DNA of 34,046 nt from an uncultured Clostridia bacterium (GTDB taxonomy: Bacteria > Bacillota > Clostridia > Oscillospirales > CAG-272): NCBI GenBank assembly GCA_904501985.1, contig CAJGCT010000018.1, forward strand, positions 1 through 34,046. Direction: 5' to 3'. A model generated the notes under the pieces. That model searched no databases. It saw nothing but the letters and a program-made list of their open reading frames with translations, and was not told the DNA's origin. Shown here piece after piece: positions 22,833 through 30,993 of the stretch; within the stretch, counting starts at the first letter, position 1; each line of letters starts with the position of its first letter. A program made the translations under genes and the position numbers.

Positions 22833-24695
22833 TTATTCCGATTCACTGCCCTCATCCTGATTTTCATCCTCCGCCGTTTCAGCTTGAAGCCCACTTACAA
22901 TTCCGTTTATGAGATTTTGGATCATCAGCCCCTCATCAGAGCTTGTCTCGCCTGAGATGCCTGCCAGAATATCTGACATACGCGAAATATCAAGGGCATC
23001 ACGTGCCATAAATTCCGGATGTGGCGGAAACGGGAGCATAAACGCACGGCATGGGGGCGTTATCCCCGATGAACAGAATGTAGCACCCGGAGCATGAGGG
23101 TCGGGACATTCTTCCTTTATGACCTCATCGTACCAATCCTCAACACTTATAGAGGATTTAATCGATTCCCTGAACTCTGCCACATCGTCGGGAGTGGCAC
23201 TGACCATGGCAAATCGGTACAGCTCGTCAAGTATGTATACCTCCGCCTCGGCGCGGTACATACCGTCGTCCCCTATGCCGCTTGCAAAGCGGACAAGAGA
23301 GCTTCCTCCAATATCGAAAATCTCTATCTCCGAATCATCAGCCTTGACCCAATTGTGCCCGAGGGGGGATTCACTGCCGTCACCGTGATAGTTGTAGCTT
23401 ATGTTTACGGCAAGCTTGTATCCGCTCTGTGTATCGCCGTAGAACAGTATGTCCTCGCTGTGGGAAAACTCGCTTCTTGAAAGCGCGCCGGAGAGCTTGA
23501 ATCTACGTAAATAGTGTCCGAAGCCGTATCTCACGTCTCCACGGGCATATCCCGGCTCAAAATCAAGAATAAGGTCGGGATTTCCGGAAAAATCCTTCAT
23601 AGGATGCTTGTTGATACGGCAAAGCCGCCTGTAAACATCCTTTGGGAACGGAACAGTATCACCCATATCAAGTGCCGCCTCAAGCTGTGCCTCGCATTCG
23701 CTTACCGAAAACAGCTCAGATACATTAAAGACATCTTTATCGGCACCGATAATGCTGTTCCACACTAAATTAAGCGCCTCTTTGATGTGCGAATCCGCTC
23801 CAATGGTGGGAGTGTTACAGAACAGGAATTTTCGGTCACACACATAGGAAAAGCCGTAGGTTTCTATTTCACTAAGAAGCTTTTCTATACTGTATCTTCC
23901 GAAAGGAGAAACTAACGTGCCGGGGATAAATTCCGGCTCAAAAGCGTCCGTACCCCAGCCGATGTACGCCGGCAAGCCGTCCCGGTCATCGTTTATGGCA
24001 AACGTAAGCTGTTGGGCAATTAGGGGATAGAAAGCAAGCCGCAGGGATTCAAAATCCTTGTCCTCGGTATATGTAATTCCCGGAGCTTCAAAAAATTCGA
24101 GGCTTCCTCGAAGTACCAGCGACAACCCCTCGGCAAGTCTTGCCGCCTCGGCGTACACTCCGGCACCGGAAAAACTACAGTCAATATCGCCGCTTATAAT
24201 GTCGTCGCCTTGCCTGAAGAAAATGTCAAGGTAGGAATTTGCACCGAGGTACACGGTGAATCCGTCAGCCTCACGCTCGGCATCGTAGCCGTTTTCTTCC
24301 ATATATTCAATTATGCGTTCTGTGATACTTTTCGCGGTAATATCGCTTATTCTGAACACAAGCTTTATTGGCAAACATTCGTCATCGGGTGCAGGAAGCC
24401 TGTCAATAAAGGATGTGTCGCTGTCGTCACTTCCAAAAAAAGCCGGTGTTTCGTCCGGCAAAAGCACAGACAAAGACATCTCACCTGCAAGAGTGCGCAG
24501 AAAATGCTCCGTCTCACTCTCGCGTACGTCTCCCTCGTCGATCGCCATGAGCACCCTGTCACGGTTTCTGTCGGGAGACGGGAAATATATGCATGAGCCG
24601 CGGTAAGAAAGCAGCTTTGATATCCGCCCTACCGTGGCAGAACAGCTTCCGATATCAAGACCGCCCACGCGCTCCAATATATAAAAAGAGTTCAT
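22833..24695 (-). CDS. Unrecognised acidic 620-residue protein
   Basis: I do not recognise this protein. It is soluble, without signal peptide or membrane helix, and acidic. The N-terminal part (MNSFYILERVGGLDIGSCSATVGRISKLL, PDRNRDRVLMAIDEGD) reads as alpha/beta; the middle contains WNSIIGADKDVFNVSELFSV and DLILDFEPGYARGDVRYGFGHYL; a Cys/Pro-rich patch follows near 530-560 (C530, C541, C549, in CPDPHAPGATFC and PPCRAFMLPFPP), and the tail is almost all Asp/Glu (DENQDEGSESE). The ATG has GGAG at good spacing, 14 bases after the purine nucleoside phosphorylase stop, so the two are probably co-transcribed. Base and codon use look like the neighbours. The steady codon pattern and operon position make it a real gene; its function is open. 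Confidence 0.8.
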   Translation of the reverse strand: MNSFYILERVGGLDIGSCSATVGRISKLLSYRGSCIYFPSPDRNRDRVLMAIDEGDVRESETEHFLRTLAGEMSLSVLLPDETPAFFGSDDSDTSFIDRLPAPDDECLPIKLVFRISDITAKSITERIIEYMEENGYDAEREADGFTVYLGANSYLDIFFRQGDDIISGDIDCSFSGAGVYAEAARLAEGLSLVLRGSLEFFEAPGITYTEDKDFESLRLAFYPLIAQQLTFAINDDRDGLPAYIGWGTDAFEPEFIPGTLVSPFGRYSIEKLLSEIETYGFSYVCDRKFLFCNTPTIGADSHIKEALNLVWNSIIGADKDVFNVSELFSVSECEAQLEAALDMGDTVPFPKDVYRRLCRINKHPMKDFSGNPDLILDFEPGYARGDVRYGFGHYLRRFKLSGALSRSEFSHSEDILFYGDTQSGYKLAVNISYNYHGDGSESPLGHNWVKADDSEIEIFDIGGSSLVRFASGIGDDGMYRAEAEVYILDELYRFAMVSATPDDVAEFRESIKSSISVEDWYDEVIKEECPDPHAPGATFCSSGITPPCRAFMLPFPPHPEFMARDALDISRMSDILAGISGETSSDEGLMIQNLINGIVSGLQAETAEDENQDEGSESE

Positions 24696-24709
24696 TGTTC
24701 ACTCCAAAA

Positions 24710-25561
24710 TCAAATAAGCTCTATAACGTCGGATAGCAAATGCTTGAATCTTTCGGATATCGTCGCCGCCGTGTCAAGCACTTCACTTTCTGTAAGTGCC
24801 GCACCCGTAATACCTGCCGCCATATTGGACACGCAGGATATGCAAAGCACCTTTATACCAACCTGAGCCGCAAAAATAACCTCAGCCGCAGTTGACATTC
24901 CCACAAGATTTGCGCCAAGCACCTTGAGTGCTCTGATTTCCGCAGGCGTCTCGTACTGCGGACCTGCCATGTATGCATAAACGCCCTCTTTAAGCGCAAA
25001 TCCGCGCTTTGCGGCACAGTCACAGGCGATTTTTATAAGTTCCTTATCGTAAACCGACTGCATATCGAAAAATCGCGCTCCGAACTCACGGATGTTTGCG
25101 CCGCGCATGGGCGAGTCGGGAGCTAACTTTATGTGATCACAAACAGCCACAAGATCGCCCGGCACAAGCTCGCGGGTATCATTGTATCCGATTCCTCCGG
25201 CGGCATTGGTAATTATCATCTTTTCTACGCCGAGAAGCTTGAATACACCAACAGGATATGCGGTCTGCCACATCTCCCAGCCCTCGTAGTAGTGGAATCG
25301 ACCGTTCATGGCAAGCACACGCTTTTCTGTACCGTTTTCATAAGTGAGCTTGCCGAAAACAAGCTCACCTTTTTGATACGACACGGTAGAGGTGGGAAAA
25401 TGGGGAATATCGCGGTAGGGGATTATGACGGTATCGGAGAGTTTTTCTGCGAACTCTCCAAGACCCGAACCGAGGATAACGGCGATATCCGGTGTTTCTT
25501 TAATAATGTTATTTATATACTGCGCCGATTCAAGATAATCGGCATATTTTGCTTTTGTCAT
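24710..25561 (-). CDS. punA: Purine nucleoside phosphorylase, class I
   Basis: A 283-residue enzyme that splits purine nucleosides with phosphate. Motifs: phosphate-binding GSGLGEFAEKL (31-41, S32), STVSYQKGELVFG, GRFHYYEGW (87-95), ITNAAGGIG, the base-binding AGPQYETPAEIRALKVLGANLVGMSTAAEVI, and CISCVSNMAAG. Length fits trimeric PNP-I. ATG at 25561 has AAAGGA nine bases upstream; the frame extends 12 codons further to an uncharacteristic start. The 70-base gap upstream holds a perfect hairpin. It is followed at 14 bases by the 620-residue protein. Purine salvage fits the neighbouring nucleoside kinase and the deaminase. Confidence 0.95.
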   Translation of the reverse strand: MTKAKYADYLESAQYINNIIKETPDIAVILGSGLGEFAEKLSDTVIIPYRDIPHFPTSTVSYQKGELVFGKLTYENGTEKRVLAMNGRFHYYEGWEMWQTAYPVGVFKLLGVEKMIITNAAGGIGYNDTRELVPGDLVAVCDHIKLAPDSPMRGANIREFGARFFDMQSVYDKELIKIACDCAAKRGFALKEGVYAYMAGPQYETPAEIRALKVLGANLVGMSTAAEVIFAAQVGIKVLCISCVSNMAAGITGAALTESEVLDTAATISERFKHLLSDVIELI

Positions 25562-25581
25562 GACGGTTGTCCTTTCACAAT

Positions 25582-25613
25582 TTGCAAGGAGGAGCAAGCT
25601 CCTCCTTGCAAAA
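25582..25613 (-). terminator. Perfect GC-rich hairpin between the kinase and punA
   Basis: TTTGCAAGGAGGAGC (25582-25596) pairs with GCTCCTCCTTGCAAA (25599-25613), a 15-bp stem. There is no U-tract on the minus strand. It shares the core GGAGCAAGCTCC with the pcrA terminator, so it may be a copy of a dispersed palindrome used as a partial terminator. Confidence 0.5.
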
Positions 25614-25631
25614 TAACTTTAAAACATTGCC

Positions 25632-26540
25632 CTAACCGATAAATTCCCTCATAAGAGAGCCGCCCGGAATCATGGATACAGGAATTTCGGGAAGCCCCGA
25701 AAGCCTTTTTGAAAGCTCATAGGCTTTTGGGAAATACGCGTTGTTTTCAGGAACTGCCAAAAGCAGTTCCGGTATAACCCCACTCATAAGAAAGGCTTCG
25801 TATGCCATAAATGAGTTGATCTTTATATCCGCGCTGTCTGCATACGGAAGAATTGAGGTATCCTCGTTTGCGGCAACGGATCGCCAGAGAAACAGAGTAA
25901 ATTCAGGGGCAGCGCCGCGGAATTTATAGTCCCTTATGAGCCGTCTTAGAAGTCTCAGCTCACGTGCTCTGAAATAAACGCCGTTCACAGAAAGATCGTC
26001 CTCAACGCTGATGTATACGGATTTGTATCTATCGCCAAACAGTGCCGTAACCTCAGGATATATTGCCTGTATGCCCTCGAAAATAAACACCGAGTGGTCG
26101 TTTGGGTCTACCCTCTCATAGCCGGTGCATTTTCCGAGAGTAAAATCGTATATGGGAAGCTCTGTGGGACGTCCTGCGATTATGGACGCCGCACGCTCCG
26201 AAAGAAGCTCAAGGTCTATGGCATTTACAGAATCGTAGTCAATAGACCCGTTTTTCATAATAGCCTCTCTGTCAAGCGTGTCGCGCTCACGAAAGAAGTT
26301 GTCAATTGAGATAAGATGCACCTCGCATCCGTTCTCGCAAAGTGCCTCGGTAAGCTTTGCCGCAGTAGTGGTCTTGCCGGAGCAAGATGGGCCCGACAGC
26401 GCAATTATTTTTGCGCCGTCCTCGATTATTTCACGGCAGACCTCACTAAGGCGCTTTTCAAAACGGTGCTCGCATTCCTCAACAAAGGAACGCTTTTCCC
26501 CGTCGTTATTAAAAATTTTGTTAAGTTCAGTCAACTGCAT
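25632..26540 (-). CDS. Nucleoside (uridine-like) kinase, short form
   Basis: A 302-residue P-loop kinase: Walker A GPSCSGKTTTAAKL (from residue 50), HLISIDNFFRERD, the substrate loop DYDSVNAIDLELL, IYDFTLGKCTGYERV, and SVFIFEGIQAIYP. This is the uridine kinase/phosphoribulokinase family, which phosphorylates uridine or cytidine. Many Clostridia carry a longer version of about 550 residues with a TGS and threonyl-tRNA-synthetase-like N-terminal half; that half is missing. The start at 26540 has GAAAGGA five bases upstream, so I see no missing upstream part. It follows hemZ by 39 bases. Confidence 0.85.
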   Translation of the reverse strand: MQLTELNKIFNNDGEKRSFVEECEHRFEKRLSEVCREIIEDGAKIIALSGPSCSGKTTTAAKLTEALCENGCEVHLISIDNFFRERDTLDREAIMKNGSIDYDSVNAIDLELLSERAASIIAGRPTELPIYDFTLGKCTGYERVDPNDHSVFIFEGIQAIYPEVTALFGDRYKSVYISVEDDLSVNGVYFRARELRLLRRLIRDYKFRGAAPEFTLFLWRSVAANEDTSILPYADSADIKINSFMAYEAFLMSGVIPELLLAVPENNAYFPKAYELSKRLSGLPEIPVSMIPGGSLMREFIG

Positions 26541-26579
26541 AAATTCCTTTCACCGGGAACACGGAAAGTGAGGAGAACG

Positions 26580-28115
26580 CTATATACCGAAAAATTCGTC
26601 GATACGGCGAATTTTCTCCGCCATTTGCGCCGCCCTGTCTTCCGAAAGATATTCATAAGGATATTTTGGCTCAAACATCCGCTCTATATACTTTTTGCCG
26701 TCATCTCCCATGCGCACAAGCTTTGTAACAGCTCCCGCGCCTACTGCGAAAACAGAATGAAGCTCTTCCATCATAAGAACATTGTAATAACCCACGCTTC
26801 CCTTTTTCGCATAGCCGACATTTTCAAGATTTCCGACAGTATTTTTTTGTCTGTAGATGTAATAGGGATTATAACCCGAATTTTTAAGTTTAACCTGAGA
26901 ATAATCCACCGCCTTTACGGTCTCATCGGCACTGCGGTTGTATATTTCCGTGTCAAGGCGCAGTATCTCAGCGGATTTCTTAACGCAGAAGGTGTGCACG
27001 GTAATATTTTCAGGCTCAAGACGAACAATTTTGTCAAGTGAGCGTGAAAATCCGCGATAACCGTCGCCGGGAAGTCCTGCAATAAGGTCGGTGTTGATTT
27101 CCGGAATACCGACTTCTCTTGCGGCATCAAAAGCACGCATAAAATCAGCCACGGTATGACGTCTGCCGATAGCTTTCAGTATATCGTCGTTCATAGTCTG
27201 GGGATTTATGCTGGTGCGTGTCACGCCGAAGTCTTTTGCAATCTGAAGCTTCTCTTTTGTTATGGTATCGGGACGTCCGCCCTCAAGAGTGAACTCGTTA
27301 AGCTTTTTTATTGGAATATTGTCTGCAATAGTGCCGAGAAGTATGCCAAGCTGTGCTTCCGTAAGCGTGGTGGGCGTGCCGCCGCCGATATATACGGTCT
27401 GCACCTTGAATCCGCGCTCTCTCAGATGTGTAAGCAGTATGCGCGCATCCTCGCACACCCGAAGTAAGTATTCGGGAAGCAGTGACAAAAGCCGCTTTGT
27501 GGAATAAGACACAAAGGAGCAGTATGAGCACCGTGAGGGACAGAATGGGATAGAAACATATACCGAACAGGTAAAAGGAGCTCCGTCCGCCGCAAGTCGT
27601 ATTATCTTCTGCTCGCTTCTTGCAATTTCCACCGCAAGAGCCGCTTTCTTGGGACTTACGAGATAGTCCCTCGCAAGAACGTTTCTCGCCTGCTCCGATG
27701 AAAATACACGCGCACCGTTTTCGTCACGCTTCGATATAAGCTCAGAAGCAATCTTGGCAGGTCTTATACCCGTAAGTATGCCCCAGGCAGGACGGCATCC
27801 GAACAGGGCGTTTCCGGCTTCAAGTGCCGCGAGTCCTGCCGCCACCTTCGCCGCCCTTGTCATAGGCTCGGTTATTCCCTCATCAAAGCCGCGTATATCA
27901 TCACAAAGCTGAGTTTTTGATGCTTCTGCGGCAGAATCTCCGATTCTGAAGCGGCAAGTCACAGAAACTCCGCCGTCCACATCGCATCTTGTGAACTCCG
28001 CCGACTCCTGTGCGTCCTCGGTTTCAGATTCCGAGAATGTTGCGCCCGGGAAAAACAGCATACATACAGTCTGCAAATAGTATTTGTTTAAATCTCCGTT
28101 AATTTTCAGATACAT
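26580..28115 (-). CDS. hemZ: Coproporphyrinogen III dehydrogenase HemZ (radical SAM)
   Basis: A 511-residue radical SAM protein. The [4Fe-4S] motif CPSRCSYC (C192, C196, C199) is preceded by CSVYVSIPF, and followed by YIGGGTPTTLTEAQL and EGGRPDTI. The N-terminal 180 residues, with ACKTAI-like helices (GILTGIRPAKIASELI), distinguish HemZ from HemN/HemW. GYNPYYIYRQKNTVGNLENVG in the C-terminal part is typical of HemZ. It is an oxygen-independent enzyme of haem synthesis or a related radical SAM enzyme; the window holds no other haem genes, so the true role is not certain. ATG follows GGAG at seven-base spacing. It lies 18 bases after dtd. Confidence 0.9.
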   Translation of the reverse strand: MYLKINGDLNKYYLQTVCMLFFPGATFSESETEDAQESAEFTRCDVDGGVSVTCRFRIGDSAAEASKTQLCDDIRGFDEGITEPMTRAAKVAAGLAALEAGNALFGCRPAWGILTGIRPAKIASELISKRDENGARVFSSEQARNVLARDYLVSPKKAALAVEIARSEQKIIRLAADGAPFTCSVYVSIPFCPSRCSYCSFVSYSTKRLLSLLPEYLLRVCEDARILLTHLRERGFKVQTVYIGGGTPTTLTEAQLGILLGTIADNIPIKKLNEFTLEGGRPDTITKEKLQIAKDFGVTRTSINPQTMNDDILKAIGRRHTVADFMRAFDAAREVGIPEINTDLIAGLPGDGYRGFSRSLDKIVRLEPENITVHTFCVKKSAEILRLDTEIYNRSADETVKAVDYSQVKLKNSGYNPYYIYRQKNTVGNLENVGYAKKGSVGYYNVLMMEELHSVFAVGAGAVTKLVRMGDDGKKYIERMFEPKYPYEYLSEDRAAQMAEKIRRIDEFFGI

Positions 28116-28133
28116 GACACATCTCCGAAAAGT

Positions 28134-28586
28134 TTATTTTTTCAGCACCGTGCTGTCCATATCAATTGTAACAGGTCCGTCTGCCATGAGTGTTATCTTC
28201 ATGTCTGCGCCAAACACTCCGTTTTCCGTGTGTATACCTCTGTCGCGGAGTGCCTGCGAGAAATATTCATACAGCTCATTGGCCATCATGGGAGCCTCCG
28301 CATTAAAGTAATCGGGGCGGTTGCCCTTTCGGTAATCCGCACCAAGGGTGAAGTTTGACACCACAAGTGCCGCGCCGCCCACATCCTTGACGGACAGATT
28401 CAGTTTTCCGTCGGCGTCGTCAAAAATGCGAAGCTTTGATATTTTCTCGGCAAGCAGGTCGGCATCGGTTTTGTCGTCCCCCTTCAGTACGCCGAGAAGA
28501 ATGAGAAAACCGTTATCTATCTTCCCTGCCGGCTCACCGTCCGCAATAACCGAAGCGGCAGTACATCTCTGTATAATTGCTTTCAT
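28134..28586 (-). CDS. dtd: D-aminoacyl-tRNA deacylase
   Basis: A 150-residue enzyme that removes D-amino acids (and glycine on tRNA-Ala) from tRNA, acting as a homodimer. The start MKAIIQRCTAASVIADGEPAGKIDNGFLILLGV is typical. The two active-site motifs differ by one residue each from consensus: SNFTL (77-81) for SQFTL, and DGPVT (136-140) for NGPVT. The Gly-Pro of the cross-subunit motif is kept, so function is likely. It follows rel, as in many Firmicutes, but the gap of 137 bases is filled with a structured element. Confidence 0.92.
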   Translation of the reverse strand: MKAIIQRCTAASVIADGEPAGKIDNGFLILLGVLKGDDKTDADLLAEKISKLRIFDDADGKLNLSVKDVGGAALVVSNFTLGADYRKGNRPDYFNAEAPMMANELYEYFSQALRDRGIHTENGVFGADMKITLMADGPVTIDMDSTVLKK

Positions 28587-28617
28587 TTTTATGATTATCC
28601 CTTTCTTAACAATAGCA

Positions 28618-28679
28618 GAAGTTTTGCAGCGATTTCCGTCGGGAAATTCGCATCATTGATGCGAAAGCCTCAAAACTTC
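28618..28679 (-). ncRNA. Candidate three-stem structured RNA between rel and dtd
   Basis: In the minus-strand RNA an outer stem, CAAAACTTC/GAAGTTTTG (28671-28679 with 28618-28626), encloses two hairpins: TTCGCATC/GATGCGAA (28647-28654 with 28658-28665) and ATTTCC/GGAAAT (28632-28637 with 28642-28647). They could form a three-way junction; GCG at 28629-28631 can alternatively pair with CGC at 28649-28651, so two folds compete. It may be a repeat, a leader RNA for dtd, or an attenuator. No known riboswitch class was recognised. Confidence 0.45.
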
Positions 28680-28681
28680 AG

Positions 28682-28708
28682 GTATGAAAAACGACCCGTT
28701 TTTCATAC
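28682..28708 (-). terminator. Hairpin after rel
   Basis: GTATGAAAAACG (28682-28693) pairs with CGTTTTTCATAC (28697-28708), 12 bp with a three-base loop, 15 bases after the rel stop. The T-run is inside the stem, and there is no U-tail, so termination may be partial. Confidence 0.5.
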
Positions 28709-28723
28709 TATCTCCTTAGTTTA

Positions 28724-30952
28724 TCACGCAAATCCGCGAATTACGTCAACAACGCCGTCAATAGCCTTAAGTCTCGACACGATGGAGTTTACATGGTCCG
28801 TATTCTTACAGGATATGCTGAGATTGAGAATTGTAGAATCATTCTGGCATTTCTGAGAGCTTATGGATATTACGGACACGCGCATATCGGCAAGTGCCAC
28901 GGATACGTTGGCAAGAAGTCCGATGGTGTCGCGGCAGTATATCTGAATAAATGCCTCGAAGCTGGTTTTCTCCCACTCTGCTCCAACTTCCCACCACGCG
29001 GACACAAATCTGTCACGGTCAGCCTCTCTCTGCATTCCGTTTATCACGTTGGGACAGTCTGCTTTGTGAATAGACACGCCAAAGCCCTTGGTTATAAAGC
29101 CCACAACATTATCGCCGGGGAGCGGATTGCAGCACTTGGCAAACTTCACCTGACAGCCATCCGCGCCGTCAATAACGATACCGCTCTGGGAATGGTGATG
29201 CTTGGGCTTTTCAACCGTCTTAAGCTGTGAGACCTCAGTGATTCTTTCAGATTCCTGAGGAACAGTTACTGTCCGCTCAAATTCATCCTTAAGCTTTGAA
29301 GCAAGCTTTGTTACCGAAAGTCCGCCGTAGCCGACGGTGTTGTAAAGGTCGTCACCGGACGTGATTCCGATACGGGAAGCAACAGCTGAAACGATATCCT
29401 CAAGCTGAGATTCGGTATAGGCGCGGTTGTATTTTTTAAGCTCACGCTCAACCTCTGCCTTACCCACAACGATATTTTCGGCACGCTTCTCTTTCTTAAA
29501 CCACTGACGGATCTTGCCGCGCGCCTCGCCGGTCTTTACGATCTTAAGCCAATCGCGGCTTGGTCCTCTTGAAGCACCGGAAGTGATGATCTCGACGATA
29601 TCGCCGTTTTTAGGCGAGGAATCTATAGTTGCAATTGCGCCGTTTATCTTTGCGCCCACCATCTTGTTACCGATAGCGGAATGGATAGCGTAGGCAAAGT
29701 CAATAAGCGTTGCGCCCTGAGGAAGCACTATAACGTCGCCCTTGGGGGTAAACACAAAGGTCTCGTCGTGGAACATATCAATTTTCAGCGAGCGCAGAAA
29801 TTCGTCAGGATCGTGCATATCGGAATCCGAATCAAGCAGCTTTGCAACCCACTGAAGCTTCTGGTCTATCTCGTTGGCACTCGCCGCACCGGATTTGTAT
29901 TTCCAATGGGCGCAGACACCGTATTCCGCCACGTGGTGCATATCCCATGTTCTTATCTGCACTTCAAAGGGTATACCGTCACGTCCGATTACCGTTGTGT
30001 GAAGCGAACGGTACATATTGGGTTTCGGAGTTGAAATGTAGTCCTTGAACCGTCCGGGGAGAGATTTGTACATCTCGTGGATAATACCGAGCACCGTATA
30101 GCATTCAAGCTCCGTATCAACGATTATTCGGATAGCGTAAAAGTCGTATATTTCATCAAAGCTCTTGTTCTGATTGTACATCTTCTTGTAGATGGAATAT
30201 GTGGACTTCACGCGTCCCTCAAGGGTGAATTTTACATTGTACTCACCGAGCTTTGAGGCAACATTATCCTTGGTGTTCTCAATAAAGTTTATGTTATTTC
30301 CGTACTTTTTGTCGATGTCACGCTGTACCTCCTCAAAGCCTATGGGGTCAAGGTAGGAGAGCGCGTGACGCTCAAGCTCCTGCTTGATCCTCTGCATACC
30401 GAGCCTATGCGCAAGAGGCGCATAAACGTGCATGGTTTCAAGTGCCGTCACACGGCGTTTCGGCTCAGGCTTTGCATCAAGGGTACGCATATTGTGAAGT
30501 CTGTCGCAAAGCTTTATGAAGATTACGCGGATATCCTTTGACATGGCAAGGAACATCTTTCGAAGATTCTCGATCTCCGCCTCATCCTTGTCCTCAATTT
30601 TAAGATACACAAGCTTTGTAAGGCCGTCAACAAGCATAGCGACCTCTTCGCCGAACTCCTGGCGTATACCCTCGCAGTCAACCTTGTCTGAGCAGTCCTC
30701 CACCGTATCGTGAAGCAGTGCCGCACAGATCGAATCTGTGTCAAGCTCAAGTCCCGCAACGATTTCAGCCACCGCTATGGGATGGGAGATATAAGCGTCT
30801 CCGCTGACGCGGAACTGTCCTGCGTGGAGCATATCCGCCTTGACAAACGCACGCTTTATCTTGTCAATATCATATTTTTTGCCGGTTCGGGCAAGCATTT
30901 CAATAAGACCCGAAATAGGCTCATAATTGTAGGTTTGATAGTCAACGCTCAT
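28724..30952 (-). CDS. rel: Bifunctional (p)ppGpp synthetase/hydrolase Rel
   Basis: A 742-residue stringent-response enzyme that makes and breaks (p)ppGpp. The hydrolase HD domain has H43, H57 and HDTVED (H81, D82). The synthetase follows (GRVKSTYSIYKKM near 246, YDFYAIRIIVDT, YRSLHTTVIG). RFKD at 301-304 is the RxKD motif of bifunctional Rel enzymes rather than synthetase-only RelA. The regulatory part has TGS (VFTPKGDVIVLPQGATLIDFAYAIHS, from about 400) and a C-terminal ACT domain (about 665-742) including CRDTIGLLANVSVALAD. ATG follows GAAAGG. It is 41 bases after recJ and precedes dtd; this order is common in Firmicutes. Confidence 0.95.
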   Translation of the reverse strand: MSVDYQTYNYEPISGLIEMLARTGKKYDIDKIKRAFVKADMLHAGQFRVSGDAYISHPIAVAEIVAGLELDTDSICAALLHDTVEDCSDKVDCEGIRQEFGEEVAMLVDGLTKLVYLKIEDKDEAEIENLRKMFLAMSKDIRVIFIKLCDRLHNMRTLDAKPEPKRRVTALETMHVYAPLAHRLGMQRIKQELERHALSYLDPIGFEEVQRDIDKKYGNNINFIENTKDNVASKLGEYNVKFTLEGRVKSTYSIYKKMYNQNKSFDEIYDFYAIRIIVDTELECYTVLGIIHEMYKSLPGRFKDYISTPKPNMYRSLHTTVIGRDGIPFEVQIRTWDMHHVAEYGVCAHWKYKSGAASANEIDQKLQWVAKLLDSDSDMHDPDEFLRSLKIDMFHDETFVFTPKGDVIVLPQGATLIDFAYAIHSAIGNKMVGAKINGAIATIDSSPKNGDIVEIITSGASRGPSRDWLKIVKTGEARGKIRQWFKKEKRAENIVVGKAEVERELKKYNRAYTESQLEDIVSAVASRIGITSGDDLYNTVGYGGLSVTKLASKLKDEFERTVTVPQESERITEVSQLKTVEKPKHHHSQSGIVIDGADGCQVKFAKCCNPLPGDNVVGFITKGFGVSIHKADCPNVINGMQREADRDRFVSAWWEVGAEWEKTSFEAFIQIYCRDTIGLLANVSVALADMRVSVISISSQKCQNDSTILNLSISCKNTDHVNSIVSRLKAIDGVVDVIRGFA

Positions 30953-30993
30953 AGTTTTTGCCTTTCATTTTTTATGGTAAACGCCGGGAAAAC

